The notes beneath the pieces were generated by a model. That model saw only the letters and a list, made by a program, of their open reading frames with translations. It did no database searches and was not told the origin of the DNA. Of a stretch of DNA of 64,000 nt, positions 1 through 10,400 are shown piece by piece. A program made the position numbers and the translations under genes. The DNA is from Lathyrus oleraceus (lineage: Eukaryota > Streptophyta > Magnoliopsida > Fabales > Fabaceae). The first letter of the stretch is position 1, and the number at the start of each line of letters is the position of its first letter. The stretch is taken from contig NC_066583.1 of the NCBI RefSeq assembly GCF_024323335.1, positions 366,231,877 through 366,295,876 of the forward strand, given 5' to 3'.

Positions 1-1101
1 TTGTTGTTGTTGTTGTTGAGGGTGCGGTTGATAAGGTTGTTGTTGTCTTGGTTGATAGTCCCGTTGATTGGCCATATAGTTCACTTCGTCAAAGCCGGGA
101 GGTGGACAAAATCCGGTGTCATGTTCACCTTTACAAAGTTCACAACAAGCTATTTGTTTAACTTTTGACGGTTCTCTTAACTCTTTGATTTGTTGCGTTA
201 AAAGTTCCACTTGTTGTGAGATGAGCTTGTTTTGGGCAAGTATGGCATCATTCGTCCCTAACTCAAGCACTCCCGCCTTCTTCAAAGAATTTCCACGACT
301 TTGACTTTGAAGATCATTCAAAGCCATACGGTTGATAATGTTGGTGGCTTCTTCGGCACTCTTTGACATCAACGAGCCACCCGAGGTGGCATCCAACAAC
401 GTCTTACAGTTTGGTTGAAGTCCATTTCGGAAGATATGGATTTGAGTTAATTCATCAAATCCATGCCCTTTGCATTTCCTAAGCATGGACTTGAATCTCT
501 CCCACGCTTCATTCAACGATTCACTGGTTCCTTGAGAAAACACCGAGATGGCCGTCTTTGATTCCATGAATCGGTTATGGGAGAAAAATCTTTCAATGAA
601 TTTCTCCTCTAACACATTCCAATCTGTCATTACGGCAGGTGTTTGATCGAGATACCAATCCTTTGCTTTACCGAGCAAAGCGTGAGGAAATAAACGTCTG
701 AACAACGGAAGCTCCTGAGCCTGATCCACTCCGGCAGCCAATGCTATCTCATAGAATTTTGTGAGAAAAGCAAATGGGTCTTCATGGTCCATTCCGGTGA
801 ATGGACTCCCATACAATAAATTCAGAGTTCCCGTCTTCATCTCAGCTTGCCTTCCAGTTTGGTTAGCAAACTGAGCGGTGTTCCTTGGACTGTTAATACA
901 TGGAGTAGAAATCGGTGGTGGTGGTTGTGGCTCCATGTTTGGTACGAATGGGTGTGGATTTGTGGTTGAAGAACTTTCTCCTTGCTCTTGGCGCTGCCTA
1001 GCCTGTTGCCTCCTACGTCTTGTTTTGCTATTGAGCCTCCTTGCGGTTCTCTCGATCTCAGGATCAAAAAGAAGTTCGTCCACAGGGATTTTCCCTCGCA
1101 T
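1..1101 (-). CDS. gag: Ty3/gypsy gag (Cyclops/Athila lineage), open at window edge
   Basis: This is the capsid/nucleocapsid precursor of a gypsy element read on the minus strand. The frame starts at the ATG at 1101-1099 and stays open through position 1, giving about 367 codons, with the rest outside the window. In order it shows a basic, Arg/Gln-rich N-terminus, a Pro-rich linker, the retrotransposon gag core (an AKDWY motif, then WERFKSMLRKC), and a C-terminal knuckle, CELCKGEHDTGFC (CX2CX3HX4C), followed by a Gln-rich tail encoded by the TTG repeats at 1-20. It lies about 100 bp downstream of the primer binding site, as expected for a 5' gag. The Athila/Cyclops assignment comes from the knuckle type, the primer site and the 1.5 kb LTR. 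No stop or frameshift is visible, so this copy may be fairly young. Confidence 0.88.
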   Translation of the reverse strand, partial: MRGKIPVDELLFDPEIERTARRLNSKTRRRRQQARQRQEQGESSSTTNPHPFVPNMEPQPPPPISTPCINSPRNTAQFANQTGRQAEMKTGTLNLLYGSPFTGMDHEDPFAFLTKFYEIALAAGVDQAQELPLFRRLFPHALLGKAKDWYLDQTPAVMTDWNVLEEKFIERFFSHNRFMESKTAISVFSQGTSESLNEAWERFKSMLRKCKGHGFDELTQIHIFRNGLQPNCKTLLDATSGGSLMSKSAEEATNIINRMALNDLQSQSRGNSLKKAGVLELGTNDAILAQNKLISQQVELLTQQIKELREPSKVKQIACCELCKGEHDTGFCPPPGFDEVNYMANQRDYQPRQQQPYQPHPQQQQQQ

Positions 1102-1206
1102 AAAACGTAAGCTGCACACTAAACCAAACGAATTACAAGCACAAGTCAAAAATTCACAAGCTAAAACTTAAACAACCAATGCGATGCTCGCAATATCAAT
1201 TTACAA

Positions 1207-1224
1207 TCCCCGGCAACGGCGCCA
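1207..1224 (-). other. Primer binding site of the Cyclops/Athila element
   Basis: On the minus strand it reads TGGCGCCGTTGCCGGGGA, three bases after the LTR end ...CAACA. This 18-mer is the usual primer site of Athila/Calypso/Cyclops elements. It is generally described as complementary to a tRNA-Asp 3' end; the tRNA identity is from memory and was not checked here. Confidence 0.9.
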
Positions 1225-2110
1225 TTTTGTTGAAAGACAGTTTTTAAGTGTCGGGTTTTGTTATCGTATCCACAGAGATTGTAAGATATCACTGCCGTTC
1301 AATGGTTGAATTAATCTTAACTTAAAGTAACACTAGGGTTTTGGGTTTTAATCAAGTTATCTTGCATACAAAGTAATTAATTGCGGTAAAAGTTACGTTT
1401 TGATTAATATGAGAAATATTGTCAGAGTTAGGTTTCAATGATTACACTTGCTTTGCATGTTTTTGCACGGTCAACAATATTATAAACCCCTTTAGATGAT
1501 AAATAATTTCACAAAGTCCTCTCAATGCGTTTCTCTCGAACACCCATTGTGAGTTTTGTCATTTTGATCCATTGTTTCTCTCGAACACAATCTATCAAAA
1601 AGACAACGTTTTGGTTCAACCTTAAGGTGAACAAAATCATTCGTTACTATCTCTAGCTAACAAACAAGTTTGGATGAAAACCTAGGTTAAGAATCGGTAA
1701 ACATCTCTCGATCAAATACCAACACAAAGAGTTTTAAATAGAAACAAAGTTTTCATCATATATTTACCGTTAAAGAGTTTACATATGAGGATCCTTACAT
1801 TTACACACAAAGCTTGGAAATCACCTACATCTAACCTTGACAAATGGAGACTTAGCTACTCATTTTCATGGTAGCTTGGTCGGCAAGTAAGAAAAGAGGG
1901 TTGATCAACATCCAAGTCGAATGATCGAAGTGGGATGGGAATCCACCTTCTTTTTGTGGAAGATGGTTGCTAGATGAAGAGAAATGAAATTAGGGCATAA
2001 AAAAATCCCTCCAAACAATGCTGTAAAATATCTAAGAGAAAGTACAAAAAATGGAAAAGTTGGTAAAAAGTGGTCTAAAAGTGGTATGGGCACAAAAGGT
2101 GGCACCTGCT

Positions 2111-2118
2111 ACTTATAG
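2111..2118 (-). promoter_or_regulatory. TATA-like box in the Cyclops-like LTR
   Basis: The minus strand reads CTATAAGT. It is correctly placed for an LTR promoter, with a palindrome-rich U3 upstream (higher coordinates) and about 900 bp of R/U5 before the primer site. Position and sequence only; no start-site evidence. Confidence 0.45.
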
Positions 2119-2139
2119 ACAAGTGCAGAACTGTCACGT

Positions 2140-2508
2140 TCGCTAGGCGAGCAGAATGGCTCGCCTAGCGAAGGCCAAAAATGGGCACAAAATGCCCCTG
2201 CGCCCAGAGAAAACTGGGCCTGTGGAACTGTCATGTTCGCCTAGCGAACAGACCTTCGCCTAGCGAAGAACTCGCTTCAACCTTCGCCCCAGCGAGGTTG
2301 AGAGGTTTTGCTACTGGAATGCTCGCTGGGGACTCGCTAGAGCCTCGCCTAGCGAGCTAGTGCTGGCTGCTCATTTCACCAAAACAGACTGAATTCGCTG
2401 CCACTTCGCCTTCAGTTCGCCTAGCGAATTAATTAACCATTTTACTGGAGCCTTTCGCCAGGAGCTCGCCTAGCGAAGGTTTTGCTTCGCCACATCCTCG
2501 CCTAGCGA
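2140..2508. repeat. Cluster of TCGCCTAGCGA near-palindromes in LTR U3
   Basis: There are eight exact copies of the 11-mer TCGCCTAGCGA: seven direct (2161, 2237, 2256, 2345, 2417, 2466 and 2498) and one inverted (TCGCTAGGCGA, 2140). Variants such as TCGCCCCAGCGA near 2284 are also present. Each has TCGC/GCGA arms around a 3-base centre. Copies are unevenly spaced (19-90 bp), so this is a dispersed cluster, not a satellite. The cluster ends about 25 bp upstream of the TATA-like box of the same LTR. Confidence 0.9.
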
Positions 2509-2744
2509 GCTGGCAGATAGAATGCTTGTTTGCTTTGGTTCCTTTGCCAATTTTGTTGTGTCTTCCTTATCAATTAATTCATGCCTTTCCTGCACAATAA
2601 CACACACATCAAAGGCACCAAGCTTGTTTATCAATGTAATGCATTCCATGTAAAATAAATGTGATTTTGGCAATTTTAGCAAGAAAAAAGAGTGAAAGAT
2701 GCCCACATATGATAGCTCAAATAAGCACTTTTGGGCATCTAACA

Positions 2745-4231
2745 GTAATCCTGAAACCATATTTTTTCTCTTCAAATATCTTATGTCTTTGAAATTGAGA
2801 TGACCAAGTCTATAATTCCACATCCATTCATCTTTGCTGGTTGTTATTGCAAGGCACTTGTGCTCCACCACATTAAGCTCAATCTTGAAGGTTCTATTAT
2901 GAGACATTGGAGCCTTTAAGATCAACCTTTTATTTGAGTTGATAACTCTCATCATCTTGTCTTCGATCGACACCTTGTAGTTCTTTTTGACTAATTGCCC
3001 TATGCTGAGCAGATTACTCTTCATGCCTGGTATGTACAACATATTTGAAATTACTGACCTCTTGCCATCTTTCCTCATAATCAGAACATCACCAACACCT
3101 TCAGCTGCTAGAGTGTTGTCATTTGCAAATTTTACCATGTTCTTCATTGAGGGCTTTATGTTGACAAATCAATCTTTTCTTCCAGACATGTGTGATGAGC
3201 ATCCTGAGTCCAAGTACCATTGGTCCTTGAATCTCTCTTTTTCTCTTGTTGTAACCATCAACAACGTCTCTTCTTCTTCGTGTTTCTCCAACTTTGCATA
3301 AGTTTCTTGATTCTTCTGCATTTCTGGATAATCACTAGAATAGTGACCATACCTTTGACAATTGTAACACTGAATGTGACTCTTGTCTGGATTTTGACCA
3401 CCACCTCTTCCTCTACCTACATCACCACCTCCTTGGTTGCCTTGGTTCCAGGGTTTTCTCTGATTCGACCAGTTTCCTTCTTGCTGATTTTGACCAGTCG
3501 AATTGTTGTAACCTCCTCTGCCTTTGTTTCCATTCCAACTTTCTTTTCCTTTTGTTAATTTCTTTTGTTAATTGATCCTGTAAAGCTATATCACTCTTCG
3601 AATTTCCTACAGCTCTTTCATCCATTCTTTGTTCATGAGATTCAAGCGTCCCTTGAAGCTCTTCCTTTGTCAGTTTTGACAAATCTTTCGACTCTTATAT
3701 GGATACTACCACGTGGTCGAACTTTGAGGCCAACGACCTCAAGATCTTTCCAACAATAGATTTTGATGTCAACACTTCTCCACATACCTTGATTTGATTC
3801 ACCAGTTTCGTAACTTTGGTGAAGAAATCAATTACGGTTTCATTGTCTTCCATCTGAAGCAATTCATACGTCCTTTTGTGAGTTTGTAACCTCACCTCTT
3901 TCACCTTCTTCGCGCCTCCAAAAGATTTCTCCAGAATTTCCCATGCTTCTTTCGTTGACTCTGCATCACTAACCTTTTCAAAGTTATTTGCATCAACACA
4001 TTGATGGATTATAAAGAGAGCTTTATAATTTTTCTTCTTCAATTCTTTATGTGCATCCTTTTCTTGATTTGTCACGTTTTTTGCAAGCGTTGCTACTCAT
4101 TCCTTTATAAGATCCCAAAGATCTTGATAACAAAACACAACATTTATCTGTTTGCACCAATTCTCATAATTGTTGTTCTTGAGAATCAGAAGATTTGCTA
4201 GAAAATGCCCGTTTGGATGATTCGTTGCCAT
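2745..4231 (-). pseudogene. Copia A gag-pol fragment (gag, knuckle, protease region, pre-integrase)
   Basis: The reading frame starts with the ATG at 4231-4229. Gag (DUF/UBN2 type, with motif KEAWEILEKSF and LQTHKRTYELLQMEDNE) covers about 3695-4231. A knuckle near 3340-3375 reads CYNCQRYGHYSSDY: the last Cys of CX2CX4HX4C is Tyr. The gag-pre-integrase part (motifs YIPGMKSNLLSIGQL and WNYRLGHLNFKDI) lies at about 2760-3147. Stops occur in gag just before the VATLAK segment and after 3695, and frames shift between pieces, so the copy is dead. The frame then runs into the LTR of the Cyclops-like element, which supplies an artificial C-terminal tail down to 2470. Confidence 0.8.
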
Positions 4232-4259
4232 GGTGATTTTCTTCCCACTAATCGATTAA

Positions 4260-4276
4260 CCGGAGTTGTGATACCA
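4260..4276 (-). other. Primer binding site of copia A
   Basis: The minus strand reads TGGTATCACAACTCCGG, two bases after the LTR end. The TGGTATCA core fits the initiator tRNA-Met site used by most plant copia elements; the following bases depart from the usual TGGTATCAGAGC. Confidence 0.7.
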
Positions 4277-4278
4277 GA

Positions 4279-4659
4279 TGTTGGAAATCACCAAAAACCT
4301 ATGGAGAACTTCAATCAATCTTGATGAACAAGATTGTTATTACCCACACAATAGTAATGAAGAAAGAACAATTGAGAAACAAAGAGTGTAAAGAACGATG
4401 AAGGAGAAGAGAAATATAATTCTGCAGAGTTTCTCTCTGCCCACAAACTGTGGAAAACTTCTTATTCACTTTGCAACTGCAAAATACCGTGAATACAATG
4501 TTATGAATGCTCTATTCACCTCATTACAAAAATAAGGGTTACTGTGTCTATTTATAGATTTAGCTTAACTTAAACCTCAAGTCAAAACTCAAAACTATAA
4601 AAGCCCAAAATCATCTAAATGAAATAAAAAATAATTAGGACAAACATATGTTTTAAACA
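4279..4659 (-). mobile_element. 5' LTR of copia A
   Basis: The left edge, TGTTGGAAATCACC at 4279, is firm because it abuts the primer site. The right edge is a guess: minus-strand TGTTTAAAACATATG gives TG...CA ends and a length of 381 bp, comparable with 391 and 410 bp for copia B. A TATAAATAG box sits on the minus strand near 4550. Confidence 0.6.
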
Positions 4660-6130
4660 TGTATAGTACTTACTTTCACTCCGGTGCATATAGTTTTTTT
4701 AATTATTTTATGAAAAAACTAATTTTAATTTATCTGTTGTTTTAAAATTTTCAAAATTATATTAATTATTTTTGTCGTTTTAAAATTTTCAAAATTATAT
4801 TAATTATTTTTGTCAATTATATATTTACAATAAAAATTATTTTACATTTAAATTATTAGAGAGAGTAAATGTGTGGTTAATGGACGGATATTTTAAATTT
4901 GAAACAAACTTAGTAATCAATGCTATTTGAAAAAGAAAAAATAGTTTATCTAGTTACAAAAATGTTAACTATTAATAGATAACATTTATGTTTTATATAT
5001 TGTAGGAAGAGCTTTTCATATATTGTAGGAAGAGCAGGAAGAAATTTTGAGGGCAAGACCTATCTCCCCAAAGCGATTGAGTCTTAAAAGAAAATGAATA
5101 ATATTTATACTTAAATGAAATTCTGATCTTTCAAATTTTTTAATTGTTTGAGTTTGGTCTTTTAAATTTTAATTGTTTGATTTTGATCCATAAAATTAAT
5201 TCCTTTTGTATTTGATAGTCCCAAAGTGATATATAAATTAAATTTTACTCATGTGACATAAAAATTAAAACACCATTGACGTACATAAAAAAAATAAAGT
5301 ATATGATGTTGCAAATAGTAACATGTATGAACCTTTTAACAAAACCATTTTAGAATATCTTGACAAGCCTATAATATATTTTATAGAAAGTTTGAAATTT
5401 TATATGACCAATAAGATTTTTAGGCTTGGGAAATTTATGTTTACATATGCGGGAACTATATCTCCTATAAGACATAAGAGATTAGAGAAGTAAAAAATTA
5501 GAAGCTGATAGTTGGAGTTTAATGTGGTTTAGAGACTTAAATCAATCTATCTTTTCTATGTCAAATAAATTGATCAATCTATTGTACATTAGTAGATGTG
5601 ATTTATTTAGGATATCTTGTGTATACTTTGTTGCATGCAATCCAGAAGACTTTGTTTTACATTGACACGTGTATGAATTGTAATTGTGTTCCTTAATGTA
5701 TATAAATAGTAGAATTGCTCTTAATTGTGTGTTTTAATTTATAGGAAAATTACCTTTGTTGACTATTATAACAACTTTTTATCGAATAATAGACGTAAAT
5801 TGTGGCCATCCAACATATCATTTTTGTTGTCTATCTTTTTTTATTGTCAAAATAATTTACCATGAGACATATTTTGAGTAAAATATTTACGATTTCCAAC
5901 CTATTATGTTCAAAGTTTAACTAATTATAAAGAGAAGAAAAATAAGATTATGAGAAGTAAATTAGGGGAAAATGATTTAAAAAATAGAAAAAAATAAAAG
6001 TTAATGTATTTTTGCAATATCATTTATAAATGTTACATCAACTATAATTTAATTTTTAAATGCCACATAAACTAAATTTAGTCTATATATTCCTGGAAGA
6101 CTATCAATTTTTCTCTCCCTAAAAATAAGA
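4660..6130. other. AT-rich gene-free stretch
   Basis: No coding region, RNA gene or transposon end is recognisable. The stretch is strongly AT-rich with short A/T runs. Two local duplications stand out: a perfect 38-bp tandem pair at 4739-4814, and a repeated ATATTGTAGGAAGAGC near 4998 and 5018. Confidence 0.6.
4739..4814. repeat. Perfect 38-bp tandem duplication
   Basis: Two adjacent identical 38-bp units (4739-4776 and 4777-4814), each starting GTTTTAAAATTTTCAAAA and ending TTTTTGTC. Probably slippage or an unequal-crossover duplication in AT-rich DNA. Confidence 0.9.
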
Positions 6131-6239
6131 TGTCACTCGAAATGATAGATGAGTACAAGGGGTACTCACAACCATTACAAAAACAAGTAATTAAAGAAAA
6201 GATTTCCAACCAATACCATCTAGACTAATCTAAAATTGG

Positions 6240-6440
6240 GATTAGGCCGAAATCATAGAAATTAATGTTGGAGTAGGAAATATCTCCGATACTCGCTCAC
6301 TTCCATGCTAAAACTGTAAGTTTTCAAATTCAGATTGAAGATGTCGTCGTTGAATACTATATCATTACGAACTATCCATAAGCACCACACCACCGACATC
6401 TAGATAATACCCATTTTCTCTCTCTTAGAATGAGGCAAAC
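6240..6440 (-). pseudogene. LINE reverse-transcriptase C-terminal relic
   Basis: On the minus strand one frame reads VVWCLWIVRNDIVFNDD, resembling the W-C-(I/L)-W-x-x-R-N-x-x-(I/V)-F motif that follows the zinc-binding domain in plant LINE and RT-like proteins. Only about 40 residues are recognisable and stops surround them. It could be a piece of the same LINE family as 7464-12045, but that is inference. Confidence 0.4.
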
Positions 6441-6551
6441 TTGAGAAGCTAAAATCAAGCCAATGAAATTTGAGGTACCAAAATCAAATAATTGAGAAAT
6501 TTAGGGTCACAACGACATTTGAACCTAATATTTAACATCAAATCACATTAT

Positions 6552-7463
6552 TGTTAGAATTAATGCATATTTTCATAAACTTGTAGACAAAGTTTGTTAG
6601 AGGGTATTTTAGTATTTCTCCTAAAGTCTCACTTGTATTTAAGCAAGTAAGTGGTCTGAACAAACTCTACCTTTTTCCTTTTGGAGTGTGTGTGTGCAAC
6701 CACTGTGTAACCGTTTTGAGTAGTAGAAGTTTGTTCTTATTCTCTCTTCTCTCTCTGATTTCTATTATTCATCTTTATCACCTTGTGCACCAACAATTAG
6801 TATCTAGAGCTCGGTTCAGATCCATAGGAAATCACCACGGGAAACACAAGTGAAACGATGAGGCGTTATGTGATTGATTTTTGTTCGGAGAATTCGTGTT
6901 GAATATTTGTTCAGAATGATAACAGAATCACATATCTTGATTCTGCAGGATTGGAAAACATTGTGTTTAGGTGAGATCTGAGTGTATTGCACAAGGTTGA
7001 AGATGAATGAAAACAGTAATATGAGTACCAATCTTCCCGTGTTCGATGGCAAGAACTGAAATCGTTGTATGATTTAGATGTGTGTGTTGTTTGGATTTCA
7101 AGGTGTTCTTGATGTCATGAACGACTATTACATTCAGGTTGGACTTCTAGAAAATACAACAGATGCGTAGAAAAATGCTTAGCGTGATCTGAGGAAAAAG
7201 GATCAGAAGGCTCTGTTCTACATCCATCGGCGTGTGGATGTGAACGTGTTTGAGAAAATCGCCGATTCAACGATGGTGAAAGTTGTGTGGGACACACTAG
7301 TGTGGTGCTACGCCGGTGATGTATCAGTGAAGAAGGTGAAGCTTCAGTCTCTATGTAAGTAGTATGAGAAACTCAGCATGAGGAACAATGAGAAGGTATC
7401 TGACTACATCTCTAGAGTGATTCTGATCACAAATGAGATGAGGTCGTGTGGAGAAAATCAAAT
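6552..7463 (+). mobile_element. Ty1/copia element C, 5' fragment
   Basis: A plus-strand copia 5' end: a short LTR (6552-6795, TGTTAGAATTAATG...TGCACCAACA), a degenerate primer site at 6797-6810 (TTAGTATCTAGAGC against the usual TTGGTATCAGAGC), a leader and a broken gag. The element stops abruptly at about 7463, where LINE sequence begins; no 3' part is in the window. The LTR differs from those of copia A/B and the Angela-like element, so this is a fourth copia family. Confidence 0.75.
7003..7463 (+). pseudogene. Copia C gag fragment
   Basis: A start ATG at 7003 is followed by gag (retrotransposon gag/UBN2-like: LPVFDGKN, then GVLDVMNDYY, then RNNEKVSDYISRVILITNEM). In-frame stops fall at the Trp/Gln positions expected after GKN, again near 7170-7180 and near 7362. 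Several fit G-to-A or C-to-T changes (TGG to TGA, CAG to TAG). The frame ends at the LINE junction. Confidence 0.75.
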
Positions 7464-10400
7464 AGCTTTATTGTGTGCCACTTCGTTCATCTCCCTCATG
7501 ATGTGCTCAAACCTAACAATTTCGAACCACCTTTTCATCTTCCACATTCCTATGCATATCATCCCCATCCCATTTCTGGATATTTCCTTTTCACTACCAT
7601 TCATGACCGATATTAGATTCTTACAATCCTATTGAAACACCATTCTGGATATTTCATCCTTCAGCATGTGTTCCATGGCCACTTTCATTGCCATGGCTTC
7701 ATCCGCTGCCGTATATTTGTCCCCTTTGACTTTATTTTCATGATCCTCCATGATCTAGTTCTTATCAATGTATCGAATTTCACCAAGACCCCATAATCCT
7801 TTCTCTACCAGACAAGCATTTGTAGTTATCGTCATCCATTATCGCTTCGACTTATCCCAGGTTTGATTATAATTATCCTTCTTTGTGTCTTGCTCAATTT
7901 CAAATTTGAGGCTATTGCTTATTTTCTTTTGTGTTTTCTTTTCCATGGTTTTTATTTTGTGCTTCGTGTTGCTCTCATCTTTATTCTGCATCTCTTGCAT
8001 TGTGTTCCTCTCCTTATTTCTCTTGTGATTATCCTGGTTTTGACACTTGTTATTCTTATCCTCCTGATTGATATTTACATTCCTTTTCAAGTTAGTTTCC
8101 TCCTTATTTATGAGCTTTTCATGTTGGATGCTAAGTTAATTATCATCTCTCTCCATTTGGCTTCCCAGACTATGCACACTACTATTGTTGTTACCCTCAT
8201 TTTTCTTGACGAACTGATCCTTACGTTCCCCTAGCTGAGTATTCTCTTCCTTCCTTTTATCTTTTGTTATGTCTATTTTTTCACCATCTTTGTTAATGTT
8301 GTCCCCCTTCGTCTTCCTTTTCTCATTGTTACGGGTCCAATTCTGCTTCAACTCTTTTCCTATGTGAGTATCGTTACCCTAAAAGTTGTTAATGTCAGTG
8401 TTTACTCTGTCCAATGTATGTTGATTGTGACTGACGTTTCTAGAGCAGGTTCTTGGGTCATTGGATAGGACTTGTTGAGGATTGGTGCAAATATTGAGGT
8501 ACTTTGTGTCGCTTATACAAGCATTATTGGAAGCTTCCAACTCATGTACGTCCTTGTTGTCATATATTATCTTGTTACGCGCATTCCATATACTCTGTTA
8601 TGTGTATGTACATATCTATCTGGTCTTTTGACATGTTATTTAAGTAGCTTTTACTCCACTTCACAAAATGCAGTTTTTCCTTGTTGTTGTAATTTATCGT
8701 GAGAGGTGAGCTGAACCAAACATATTTCACCCACCAACACTCCTTGGAACAATGATACAAAGTTTCAATCGATTCTTTGCATCTAGTACATAGGTAGTTA
8801 GTCTGGATATTCCTTCTACTGAGATTTATTTTCACAGGGAGAATGTTAGATAAGAGTCTCGATATTAAGTATTGTTTCCTCGGAGGGACCTTACTAGTCC
8901 ATATCTTCTTCCAGATCTCTTTATCTCCATCATTAGTGGATCATTCCTCATATTTAACTTTCTTCTAATTCCTAATGTTGTGATACCCTGATTTAACCGA
9001 ATACGTTCCATCCTTGCTTGACTGCCAACCTAGCCAGTCTTCTTCAATTAGGTTGTTTAAGATGATCTTGTTTATGCATGCTCTGCCTATAACTAGGAAG
9101 ACATTGTTTAACTCAATTTGGTTCCAACAACTATTTTCCCTATGAATGAGGTCCCTAACTCCATTGGTCCCTGTCTCTAAGGGCATTTGCGTTAGGACTT
9201 TAAACCTACACTGGAAGGGTATCCAATTTTCTTCCTATATGTTGACTTTTTGGCCATTCCCAATGGTACAACATGTTCCTTTCCTAATTATATCAATTTT
9301 GTGAGCTAGGCTTCTCCAAAGATAATTGGGGTTTCTTCTAACTTTATCCTTCAAGATATCTTGAATAGGATAATATTTGGCCTTTAGGATCTCAGCCACA
9401 AGATACCGAGGTTTTGTATAAAGCCTCCATATTTGCTTAGCCAACATGGCTTCATTAAAGTCCCACAAATTCCTAAAACCCAAACCACCACCACCACCAC
9501 CACACCCCCCCCCCCCCCCCCCCCCCCCCCCTCACCAATATCTAGCAGAAAGGCTTTCCATTTTGTCAGTGAGACTTTTGGGAAGAATAAACGAACTCAT
9601 AACGTAAGAGGGAATGGCCAGAGCTACAAATTTAATCAGAGTAGCTCCGCCAACATAGGAAAGATGGTGGTTGTTCCATATATTGAGTTTGTTTCTCAAC
9701 TTATCTAGAAGAAAATTGAAGGTTATGACTTTTGATTAGCTGTGGGAAGACCAAGATAGTTGTTGATTTTAGTAATTGCCAATATGTTAAGGGCATTGGT
9801 GAAATAATGTCTTATGCCATTAGGGGTACAGTTGTTGAACATCATTTGGGATTTTTGAAGGTTTATTCTTTTCCTTGAACTGTTCCGATACTTCTTTATC
9901 AAATCCTTTAGAGTGTTGGCTTCCTGTTTGTCAAGTTGACAAAAGATACGACTGTCATCTACAAAAAAAGGTAAGTAATTTTAGGAGCCCTTCTAGCAAT
10001 AGATATGCCTCTGAACTTGTTAGCTTTCATGGCATTATTAATAAGATTAGAAAATACATCAGCACAAAGAATGAAAAGATAGGGGAAAGGGGATTTCCTT
10101 GTCGGATTCCACGAGTAGGTTTAATGTACTGTGTAGGGTAGCCATTGATCAGTATAACGAGACTGAAAGTGGACACACAATCCATAATTAACTTGGTAAT
10201 TATGTTAGGGAACCCAATATCAAGTTCCAATCCAGTATGTCATAAGCTTTTTCCATGTTCAATTTAATGCCAACCATGTATTTCTTCCTCTTAGAGACTT
10301 TGTTTATATGATGAAAGGTTTCAAAGGCCAACATAGTATTATCAGTTATAAGTCTTTTGTGAACAAAAGCACTTTGGTTCTCACTGATGAGGTTAGGAAG

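Larger units (their letters stand above)
1228..2744 (-). mobile_element. 5' LTR of Cyclops/Athila-like element
   Basis: This is a 1517-bp LTR. On the minus strand it begins TGTTAGATGCCC (plus 2744) and ends TTTCAACA (plus 1228), giving TG...CA ends next to the primer site. Its length is close to the roughly 1.5 kb known for pea Cyclops LTRs. The outer edge falls inside a recognisable copia reading frame (2745 onward), which fixes the insertion point; the flanking plus-strand bases GTAAT (2745-2749) would be one target-site copy, the other being off-window. U3 carries a cluster of TCGCCTAGCGA palindromes just upstream of a TATA-like box. Confidence 0.85.
2745..4659 (-). mobile_element. Ty1/copia element A (5' half; rest off-window)
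   Basis: This is a minus-strand copia element with its 5' LTR on the right (4279-4659), primer site, gag and the start of pol. It is cut at 2745 by the Cyclops-like LTR; the remaining pol and 3' LTR would lie left of the window. Gag, the pre-integrase region and the LTR start (TGTTGGAAATCACC) are close to those of copia B at 51434-54047, so both belong to one family, or two sister families, of the TNT1/Tork-like type. Confidence 0.8.

Noticed and set aside
4660..4664. TGTAT as a target-site copy for copia A
   Set aside because: The other element end is outside the window and the LTR edge is itself uncertain, so it cannot be tested.
7839..8351. Two Lys-rich ORFs as independent small genes
   Set aside because: They fall between the zinc-binding and RNase H parts of one LINE in the same orientation, so they are treated as part of its decayed ORF2.
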